Positions 1 to 8,968 of a stretch of DNA of 64,000 bases are shown here, in pieces. The notes beneath the pieces were generated by a model. It did no database searches. It was not told the origin of the DNA and saw only the letters and a list, made by a program, of their open reading frames with translations. The number at the start of each line of letters is the position of its first letter. The stretch's first letter is position 1. This DNA is from Oreohelix idahoensis. Its lineage: Eukaryota; Mollusca; Gastropoda; Stylommatophora; Oreohelicidae. Both the position numbers and the translations under genes were made by a program. The stretch covers positions 62,001-126,000 of the forward strand of contig JAMPIV010000285.1 of the NCBI GenBank assembly GCA_024509875.1. Reading direction: 5' to 3'.

Positions 1-885
1 AAGACAAACTGCCATCTTTGAAATGAGACTTTTCAGAAAATGAGCTTAAGAAATTGAAGATCTAGAAAGAAACTAAGAGATCATTGTGACAGATTACACA
101 TTAAAAAAAAAATTCCTTTTGAGAAACTGGGACGCTGAGGCTTTGCTTGTCTCTGCCAGGTCTGCTTCAATTCCTGAAGCCTGTCTAATTTATAAATGTC
201 CTTCCCTTGTTCTGATTTTTTTTGTCTAGCAGTTTTGACATTTAAGCGTCGTTATAGAAATAATTTAACGGCTTTCTTTGGCGCATTGAAGTCAGACCTT
301 TAATTCTTTCTCCATGCTTAAGTCTTTCAGTTCTTGGAGTCCCCCTTACCTCTAGCCCACAACATATTTAGAGAAGCTAGCGTTACTAGAGTTTAGATGC
401 ATTCAAAGCCGAAATTAAATATTCTGCTTCTTTTTATAGTTTCCGGTAACGCGTGTGCCTTATGCAAGATGTTACTGATACTCACTGAATAAGCAGAACT
501 GACCTATAATGATTAGTGTTTGACAGAAAGTTAACGCACTTTAACTCTCATAGTAATATCTATTATAATTGTCTTTCCTGTGAGTAGTTTGGTGCTTCGC
601 TATACATAACACAAACTTATTTGTCACTTAGAGCACGAATTTCGTCGAGAACAGAATGCAACAAATATTGTTCTCAAACAAATATTCTTTCTCACCCCAG
701 AAATTTCAGGTAATTAACAGACTCACTTCCGGCACTAAGAAACTTAAGAGAATGCATTAGACCGGATATAACGGAAGGGTTAGTTCTGGCTTTTACATAC
801 CTATACTGAGGGCGTTCAGTTTTAATAGCTTGGATACATGCACGTTAGCAAAGAGGGAAATGAAAAGCCAAATAAAGAAGCCATG
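1..885. other. non-coding, nothing recognised
   Basis: AT-rich sequence with no convincing open reading frame, splice-bounded exon, RNA gene or repeat recognised by eye. Likely intergenic or intronic. Confidence 0.4.
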
Positions 886-1318
886 CAGGGCCGGATTAAG
901 AACTCCGGGGGCCCTAGGCTATTAAGATATTTTGGGGCCCCTCTCCAATCTTCTGAAAGGTAAAACTAGAAAGAAAAAAAAAAACTAATGGAGTTCAGAT
1001 AAATATTTTTATTAATATATAATTATATGTAATCACCCCCCCCCCCCCCCCCCAACAAGTGTTCTTTACAGATTTTGTGAAAGGCAGTGGGGCTCGTGCA
1101 AAGAAAATATTTAAAACAAAAGGAAAATAAAGAGGGGGTGGAAGTAACTAATAAACAAACTGTTTTATATATACTATAGCCCTGCACGCACTAGCGTACT
1201 AAGGTGCACGTCCCGTTGATATAGAGCTCTGTGCGTTATGACTCCGTTGCTTTTTTCGCGGGGGCCTCTGTAAGCCTGGGGCCCGTGTCTAGTGGGCATA
1301 ATGAATAATCTGGCGCTG
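886..1318. mobile_element. hAT-type MITE (non-coding DNA transposon)
   Basis: A 433-bp non-coding element. The left end reads CAGGGCCGGATTAAG and the right end, reverse-complemented, reads CAGCGCCAGATTATTC, giving imperfect terminal inverted repeats. The 8 bp before it (AAGCCATG, 878-885) and after it (AAGCCAAG, 1319-1326) match at 7 of 8 positions. An 8-bp target duplication is the hAT superfamily signature. There is no transposase frame, so it would depend on an autonomous relative. It contains an 18-base poly-C run. Confidence 0.75.
1036..1053. repeat. poly-C homopolymer (18 C)
   Basis: Uninterrupted run of 18 C inside the MITE. The exact length is prone to sequencing error. Confidence 0.9.
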
Positions 1319-1559
1319 AAGCCAAGAAAGGTAGATCTGAGAAAAATCAATTAATGTAGGAATGAGTAGATCAGAAATTAAAATCTTAATTAACGGAATA
1401 ATAACGGGTGAAGGGGCAGCAGAATTCGATCTTTCTTCTTCTTCCTCGTTCGCCTTCAGACTTCCACATTAATGATTCTAATAGAGGCAGTAGTCGGCTA
1501 AAGGTTCATGACGTCTCCAAACAGTTTAAAACTGGATACTAATCAAATAAGATGTTCAA

Positions 1560-1765
1560 GGCTCCGACAATAAAATGCCAGGTATCTAGGGAACTGAAAA
1601 TTCCCAGTAATAAGAAACTTCTTAGACTGCAACTGGGAACAGGCTATTTCAGAATAGAAGAACCTTCCTGTACAGAATGTCTTCAGGACAACAATATAGG
1701 TCGTTTCTTACTTAACTATAAGTGATTTAACAGCAGAGAATCCCACTATTAGATTATTTACAGTG
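1560..1765 (+). pseudogene. LINE C-terminal relic
   Basis: Conceptual translation on the + strand gives SRELKIPSNKKLLRLQLG, then GYFRIEEPSCTECLQDNN. This closely matches the better-preserved antisense relic at 20480-20834. The Cys-x2-Cys pair belongs to the zinc-finger-like tail found after RT/RNase H in many non-LTR retrotransposons. The frame is short and broken downstream. It is a dead 5'-truncated fragment. Confidence 0.65.
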
Positions 1766-4069
1766 TTACGGAGAGTTATGTTCATTGAATTTTCTATATT
1801 TTCCTCTTCTTTTCTTCCACCCGTGTTCTCTAATTATTGTCGCTCTTTACTTTTTTCCTGTGTTTTCGCATTCGTGCGTTTGGGACTATACACATTACTA
1901 TTTTCCCATCCATTCGTTTGCGAATAATATTTTCTTCGCATTCTCACTTTACCGGTTTCGTTCTCATTTAGAAACGCAGTAGATTACGTAGACGTCAGTG
2001 GACGAGATGTGTGATTAACTTTCATAATCAGACATGATGAGCAGACAAATTGTCTACATTCGCAGCTGTCACGAGAGTTTTTCGTCAGGCTAGCTCCCGG
2101 CGAAGTGTGAAATTGCCCTCTGCAGTGGAGACAGGGAGTCTGACATTCGCATCTGACATGAGCGCTCACTGTCCGATAGTTAGACGGAGGTGTGAATCGC
2201 GCCAGCCATGCTCGCCCAGAGCAGACAGAGTGTCTGGCATTTTGCCTCTGACACGCGCGCTCACGGTCAGATAGTTGGCGTAAGGTGCGAAGACACGGGT
2301 TTGGCATGTTATTGCCAGCGTCTAAGGTACGTAAGTGTTAAAGACGGAAAGGGGAGGCTATTGCGTAGTTTATGGAAATAGTGTACCTCTTTGTCTGGTG
2401 TTTCATATATACTGGAGGGAGTTAGATTTTATTTTCATTCAGTCCTCTAAATTCGCAGTAGACAGGTTGCTCGAGATAGAATAAGCTGTATAGCGAAGTT
2501 TCTCAGTTTGTTTCGACAATTTGTCGAACTTCTAGACTTCCATAAATATTCAGCGTATGATTCTAAGTTGTGCGACTACCTGTAGTTCTGTTTGAGGTAA
2601 AAATATATTATATCTAGTATTTCGTGAAGTGTTTAAAGTGTTAAATCGCTTATTTTATTTCACTAGTTAGATTTGGTGCAGAGCGCTTAATACATAAGTC
2701 TGTATTATTTTCTAGTGACGTGTTTCAGTGGAAAGCAGAGTAAATTATAATTTCTAGCTTAAACAACAATGTAGCTATAATGAATTTAATTTTACTGCTA
2801 AATAATCAGACGAGAGGTATATATATTTTAAAACTAACTTATTAAATGACTGCTACATCTTGAGTATTGACGGAATGCGTAAGTATTCCTAATTCAGGTT
2901 GTTTGATTTTTAAATATAACTTATTCGACGGGAAGTGGTAAACTATAAGACAAGCTGCGCTTGCAGTTTAAATTATCAGTTATATTGAGTACATAATATG
3001 TAAAATATTTCATATGTGTTTTTCTTTATTCAGTGAATACTGTGGTACCCAAACTTTGCAAACGTTCTAGTACGTGAACATTATCTGTGAAGAACTTAAG
3101 CACTTTCATTACATGAACTGTAACAGTTAAATGAAGTAAAAAGGCCTATCGCGCCAGAATTAATTCTTCCAGAATAACACTTAAGTACAGATCAGCCGCT
3201 GTGGCAAGCAAAATATCAGTAACATCCGACAGAGTTTTGACTAGTAGTGTGGTGACCAAATATAGTCATATACTGAGATAAGGCACCCGACCTGACCTTC
3301 CTCATTTTTTAGAAACCTACACTAGTGACACTGTGCTCCGCTAACTTTCGTGCCTGGACAAATTTTATGTGACTTAAACAGACATCCAAAAAAAAAAAAT
3401 AAGAAAACCCAAGGAATCGTTCCCTGAGACAGAGAATTCAGTACGTCTTTTTGGAACTGGGGATTTCTTGGTCGAGACTGCATTTACGGGTCTGTGTGAA
3501 GGTCCTAGAGAAAATTATGTTCCCAGAGGCACCGATCAAAGCTGTAAGTATAAATGTGCGCACGTGGCCACGGCTGAATGAATAGAGTGAACGCAGGTCT
3601 GAGTGTTATTTTTACCGTTGTGTTTTGGCACCTATTTGCTGTCATAACTTTCTTCATGCAAGTTTGTTTTTTGCTAACAATATTTTCCCTTAAACTAGAT
3701 TATAGTATCAGGTCTGTCCATACCTTAAACGGGGAAATCTCTTAGACTCAATCATATGTATCTGGGACTCTTTGTGCTATCATCTTTCTCCTAACGGGAC
3801 TGTGGGCTATCCATCTAGGGAAGATCATAACTGTGGGTCTATATACCAGTTCTTGTAGCATTCCTTGATTTGTTTATGACTTTGTGTATATGCCTTTTTG
3901 ATGTAATTTTACATGTTGTGACGTAAGTTTACAAATGATAAATAAACTTAACAATAAATTAATCAGCATGTTGGTCAGCTCGTTCTAAATATCTATATAA
4001 TCATTTGTTATAGTTTCCCACGTCTGTGTGTCTACCTGTCGTCACTTGAATGTGCGTGCACGTGAGTGG
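1766..4069. other. non-coding, nothing recognised
   Basis: About 2.3 kb without a believable gene; the longest open frames (65-107 codons) look random. One local feature is listed separately, an imperfect duplication near 2138-2285. Several AATAAA-like strings occur (for example near 3940), but no gene leads into them. Confidence 0.4.
2138..2285. repeat. imperfect ~90-bp tandem duplication
   Basis: The string ending GCGCTCACTGTCCGATAGTT (2162-2181) recurs about 90 bp later as GCGCTCACGGTCAGATAGTT, with matching flanks (TCTGACATT versus TCTGGCATT). The copies are diverged. Function unknown. Confidence 0.55.
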
Positions 4070-4081
4070 ATATATATATAT

Positions 4082-4164
<83 letters not shown>
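4070..4164. repeat. (TA)n microsatellite
   Basis: About 95 bp of almost pure TA dinucleotide, interrupted once by an extra A. Confidence 0.95.
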
Positions 4165-4168
<4 letters not shown>

Positions 4169-4555
4169 ATGTATATGTGTTAGACTGTCTGACTACTTTA
4201 GATCTGTCGTAGAAGATAGGTGAGAGAGAGAGAAGAGTTCCCGCTCTCAGAGACAGCCTCTATCACTATTCCACCACCTCACTCGTGGAAATCTATTTTT
4301 GTATTTCTATCTCACACTGTGACTATCACTCATTCCAACCTATTCAGAAGGGACCAACCCAAGTCTTAATTCTCTTATCAAAAATCTACGACATACAGGC
4401 ATTATTTTTTGTTGTGGTTGTACTTGTTTTTAATTGTTTGTTTGGGTTTTGCTGTTGTTTTACACTATTTGACAAGTATCAAGAGACTCCCAGTTTACAG
4501 TTTAGGGAAAACTGGAAAATTTTTATTTACTCTACTTACGATAATTGGACAGGAG

Positions 4556-7000
4556 TGTGGTGAAGTGGGATGTTATAAATATTTATAGGGGACTTAGTGT
4601 ACTGACTGAGATCAGCTGTGAAGGTATCTATATCTATTAAGAGTAGTGTATTATAGATAACCTTACTTGCTACCACATATCTATATATCTCAGTCAGAAT
4701 TATTCTGGAATAGTGTGATGACTACGTTATGTGTCTAGGGTATGTGTATGATGAAGTGTAAGTCACAACAACAGACAGATAAACAATTTAATTTAATCCA
4801 CTACTCTTGACAACACTGTGACACTCACATACATATAACACTTTATGAGAATATCTTAAGGAGTCACTGATAACTTTTCAAATAACAATATGTATTCATT
4901 GTTATCATAAAGGTATATGTGTCCTGATTCAAATACAAAGGAACCAGGAATCACAATCAATTTTAATTACAAGTATATGTACAGACTTTATCAATATGAA
5001 TATTGTAGTGACATATATTATTAAAAATATCCTATGTGTGTCAGTTGTGTAGTGGTAATATGAGGTAATACTGGTTTTGTTTTGTTCAAGCTCTGTTGGT
5101 ATTTGTCATCATGACTTCAATAGTTTGTCTTTTGGGACTAGTATTGGAGATGTTCTCAGTTCCTGATATTAAGACAATTAAATTCCCCTCTGAATGTTAT
5201 TTTTACAAAGTCATTTCAAGATGAGGGGCATAATGTTGAGCTCAGCTGGCCAAATCAGCTTATCTTGCGTGATGGCGGCAGGAAAGGACTCCTCTGCTCG
5301 AATTCTCCCCTGGGCTCTGGAGACACCTCACTGATAGCTAAAAAGACCAAGGAGTATGCTGTCCGACTCTGGATTCAGCAAAGCTCTGACCAGGTGCTGC
5401 TCAGTACCATCAAGACCACGGTCCCTGTAAACAAGAAGGATGTACCTTCTACTTCATAACTAACTTATACTCTCTTTTTACACTGATCACAATACATCAC
5501 AAACATTGAGTTCAGAGCGTTAGGCCAACTGTCAGCTTCATCTGAAATACTTTATACCAGTATTTACCTCCTTAATGGTTACCACGCCTCTGCACTTCCA
5601 GCATTATTTCTTTCTAGTCAATCATCCAGGTGTCAGTGTACTATTTGGCCATTCCATGCCGTTTTACTTCCCTCCGACACCCTCTGTTCAGGCTGGAGCA
5701 TTATAGGCTTTATCTCCTGTTTGCCACTGAACTACACATATATATACAGGCATAAATTAACAATTTACATTCAATTTTCATTAAAAGATACTGAATGGTT
5801 CAAGCTTACCACAATTCATAGAATAAACACAGATACGTTGATTAGCAATGAATTCTGGCACATTTACTGGCACAAATTCCCATCTGCTTATGTTCCAGGC
5901 TTTTATTTAACACAAATATGAGCTGGCTTCAACGCACTGTTGCTTTATCAAGATTATTTGCACTAGTGGTCTCGAACTAACGCTCCTAAGTGAGTATATC
6001 AGCGAGTCTGGCCAATCGAGCCACGTTTCGACAAGTGTTTGAAAAAATGTTACCTTCCTACGTCTCCCTAACAACAACCAAGATAGTATTTATAGCCCGA
6101 CCAATCGTGGTTAGTCTTTCATTTGTTGCGCTCCAATCAATTTGGAGTTTACATGGTAGGCTATTTCTGTAACGTAAGGTTTTTTCAAACACGTTATAAA
6201 AAAAATTTTATGAGCAGAAATGATTCCATGTTGTCAGGCATCCCCACTATTTTATTTTGGTTATAATTTATTAATTCCTGGACTATTTGCGTAACGTTTT
6301 ACATATTCTTTGTCAGCAAGCCCTAAGGAACCCAAATATCCAAATTTAAAAGAGCTACGTGGCTGCGTTCAAAATATGCAATTCCTTCTACCTCCTGTTT
6401 CGAAGATGTGCTGTCTGGGTACTGTAATGTTTTCAAACGTAAACCCATATAATGTTATCTTTCCTAATAAGCGTTTTTTATGATTTTAAAACCTAACTCT
6501 GGGAAGGGTAGTGAATTTATCACTGTCCGTCCGAAAAAGTTAGTGCTTGTAGCCTAACACGCGTGATAGTAGTAATTGTGTATCGCGCGACGCGGGTTGG
6601 GGGTGGCATTAATAGCGAGACGCGTGTTTAGTGTTCGGCTTTCTGCCTCTCCCTTCTCGCTATCCTTTAGTCCATCTGTCTTTTGTTTTTGGTAACATAG
6701 TGTAGAAAAAGACATGAATGGAATTTAAAATTTAGGTCAACTTGCATATTTCAAGGTTTTTCTTAGAAAGGCAGCACATTTTATTGTGTGTTTGGGAAAC
6801 GCGTGTATGTTGCAGAAGGCCTTTAATATCAACGTGAAAGCGTTACAATTTGCCGACGAAGTAGAAAACAAGGGGGATTTCGAGTACCTTCTTTGTGACA
6901 GCACTGTTATTTACCATTGCTCTTTTCTTTATTAATTTTATTTGTTAGGCTTCATATTTACCTAATAATTTATATATGTGGATTAGAATATTCCACGACA
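4556..7000 (-). repeat. E1 LTR, left copy (3' LTR in element orientation)
   Basis: A 2445-bp direct repeat almost identical to 11175-13616. Differences seen by eye are scattered substitutions and a few small indels (for example an extra AAC near 6074, an extra AG near 6350, and one fewer TA near 5745). Ends are TG...CA. At about 2.4 kb it is very long for a Gypsy LTR. It is immediately followed inward by a polypurine tract on the minus strand. Confidence 0.95.
5265..5459 (+). other. 64-codon open frame inside E1 LTR (antisense)
   Basis: A GC-richer open frame on the strand opposite to the element's genes. In the right LTR at 11884-12078 it encodes an identical predicted peptide (begins RDGGRKGLLC, ends KKDVPSTS). 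Identity between the LTRs only reflects recent insertion. I do not recognise the peptide. It could be chance, an antisense transcript, or captured sequence. Confidence 0.2.
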
Positions 7001-7012
7001 CCTCCCCTCTTA
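7001..7012 (-). promoter_or_regulatory. E1 polypurine tract
   Basis: On the minus strand the sequence abutting the LTR reads AAGAGGGGAGG, immediately followed by the LTR end TGTCGTGG. A purine run next to the 3' LTR is the normal primer for plus-strand DNA synthesis, and it fixes the element's orientation as minus. Confidence 0.85.
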
Positions 7013-7067
7013 AAACAGACATTATATGTCAGTCCTTTATTCTATATTCACATAGAGAAATTTATTA

Positions 7068-8966
7068 TTATTTCTGGGGTTTACGGTGATTCTCATCACA
7101 CGGATGGCGGCTTAAAAAATCCGCTCCCAAATTGGTTTTTCCAGATATATACTCAATGCTAAAATTATATGGAGCCAAAAGTAAAGACCATCGGAGTAAC
7201 CTGGAGTTCTCATGCCTAGCCTGTGCTAGAAACGATAAAGGTTTGTGGTCATTTTGCAACTTAAATGCCTTCCCATATAGATAAATATTGAATTTCTTTA
7301 TCGCCCATATTACTGCAAGACATTCTTTTTCGCTAGTTGAGTAGTTGATTTCAGCTTTATTCAACTTTCTGCTAGCATATGCCACTGGGCTTAATTCCCC
7401 ATCCAATGCATCTGATTTCTGTAGTAGAGTTGCACCTAACCCAATATTACTTGCATCCGTCCTTACTATGAATTCTTGACTTAAGTCAGGTAATTTCAAA
7501 ATGGGTTTACTTGTGAGCTTTTCCTTCAATTCTTGGTAAGTCATTTCACATTGTGGTGTCCATGTAATGCGATCTGGATGTCCTTTACGTGTCAATTCAG
7601 TTAACGGTGCACATATGGAATTAAAGTTTTTGATATACTTCTGGTAGAAACCACATAATGAGACAAAGGATCTCACGTCCTTCTTGGTTTGTGGTCTCGG
7701 GGCTTTCTGTAGTTTCTCTAAATTCTTTGGGTCAGGGGTCATGTTTCCCTGATAAACTGTGTGTCCCAAAAATTCCAATTCTTTACATCCAACGCAACAT
7801 TTGGTTGGTCGGGCTGTTAAATTTGCCTCCCTAAGTCGATCAAACAGCATGTTCAGAGAGTCAATGTGTTCCTCAAATGTTTCTGTTGCTATAAGGATAT
7901 CATCCATAAAATTTGTTATACAGGGATTATTCAGAGGATCCAATAATTTTCTCATCATTCTAGAGAAGACACTAGGCGCATTCTTCAATCCAAATGGCAA
8001 TCTATTAAACTCATAGTGTCCTTCTGAGGTACTAAAAGCTAGGTATGGTCTAACCTCAGGCTTTACTGGAATCTGATAGTATCCTTTACTCAGATCCACT
8101 TTTGAGAAATATTTAGCTTTATTTAGCCTGGCAAACAGCTGATTTGTATCCGGCAATGGATCCACCTGTCCTTCTGTAATAGCATTCAGTCTCCTGTAAT
8201 CTATACAGAGTCTATGTTCTCCAGAGGGCTTCCTTAAGAGTACCACACCGGAACTATACGAAGATTCACTGTGTGAAATAATTCCTTCCTTCAATAGATA
8301 GTCTATCTCTTCCTTCAAAGCTTTCTCCTTAGCAAACGGAATCGAATATGGTTTCATACAGACAGGTGTGGAGTCTATTAGTTTCATATCATATTCCAAT
8401 AGGTTTGTATGCCCTGGTCGGTCTGTTAACACCTCTGCATGATTATTTAGAACCTGTTGCACTCTCTCTTTCTGAGTTTTCGTTAAATGTGTACTGATTT
8501 TTACCTGGGCTGCTGTCTCACAGGGGTGTAATGGATATTCAAATGATGAAAGTGGTTCCTTTTTCATCTCCATGGCGATGGACAAGGTCAACAAGTGTGT
8601 CTCTTCCTGATGTTCTCTTTCCAAATATTTCTTCAGGAGATTCACATGATAGATTTTTTCTTTCCCCTTCTTATCTATCTTATAATTTGTTCTAGACACC
8701 TTCTCTAAAACTGTATATGGACCCTGCCATCCAATTTGTAACTTATTCTGACTCCCAGGCAAAAGAAGCAGTACTTTCTCTCCCACAGCCAAATTTCTGT
8801 CCTTCGCCTTCCTGTTATAATAGGCAGCATGTTTCTTCCTGGCTTGTTTCAAATTTTCATTGGCAAGTTTCCAGCCAGTTTTTAACCGAGTGGTCAGCTC
8901 ATTCACATATTGGTATGAAGATGTAATGTTTTCCTCTGCCTTTTCATCAGTCCACGTTCTTAACAT
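7068..8966 (-). CDS. pol: E1 pol, second part: integrase GPY region-RT-RNase H
   Basis: A 632-codon open frame. Residues ~40-115 are the C-terminal integrase region with the GPY motif (WQGPY, 80-84). RT follows: LRKPSGEHRLCIDYRRLN (244-261), catalytic D291 in KVDLSKGYYQ, LPFGLKNAP, and FMDD (353-356, both Asp kept). Ty3-type RNase H follows, with D504, E548, D573 (NDHKPL) and D616 (GADFLSRHP). All expected RT/RNase H catalytic residues are present. Integrase before RT in one frame is the Gmr1 arrangement. The first Met is probably not the native start. The equivalent frame in E2 continues upstream into the end of the integrase core, whereas here it is separated from the upstream frame by a shift and stops around 8969-9010. 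The product would copy RNA to DNA in cytoplasmic particles. Confidence 0.9.
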   Translation of the reverse strand: MLRTWTDEKAEENITSSYQYVNELTTRLKTGWKLANENLKQARKKHAAYYNRKAKDRNLAVGEKVLLLLPGSQNKLQIGWQGPYTVLEKVSRTNYKIDKKGKEKIYHVNLLKKYLEREHQEETHLLTLSIAMEMKKEPLSSFEYPLHPCETAAQVKISTHLTKTQKERVQQVLNNHAEVLTDRPGHTNLLEYDMKLIDSTPVCMKPYSIPFAKEKALKEEIDYLLKEGIISHSESSYSSGVVLLRKPSGEHRLCIDYRRLNAITEGQVDPLPDTNQLFARLNKAKYFSKVDLSKGYYQIPVKPEVRPYLAFSTSEGHYEFNRLPFGLKNAPSVFSRMMRKLLDPLNNPCITNFMDDILIATETFEEHIDSLNMLFDRLREANLTARPTKCCVGCKELEFLGHTVYQGNMTPDPKNLEKLQKAPRPQTKKDVRSFVSLCGFYQKYIKNFNSICAPLTELTRKGHPDRITWTPQCEMTYQELKEKLTSKPILKLPDLSQEFIVRTDASNIGLGATLLQKSDALDGELSPVAYASRKLNKAEINYSTSEKECLAVIWAIKKFNIYLYGKAFKLQNDHKPLSFLAQARHENSRLLRWSLLLAPYNFSIEYISGKTNLGADFLSRHPCDENHRKPQK

Positions 8967-8968
8967 AG

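Noticed and set aside
1984..2307. 107-codon minus-strand frame
   Set aside because: Covers an imperfect duplication with GC-richer sequence; no motif and no supporting signals.
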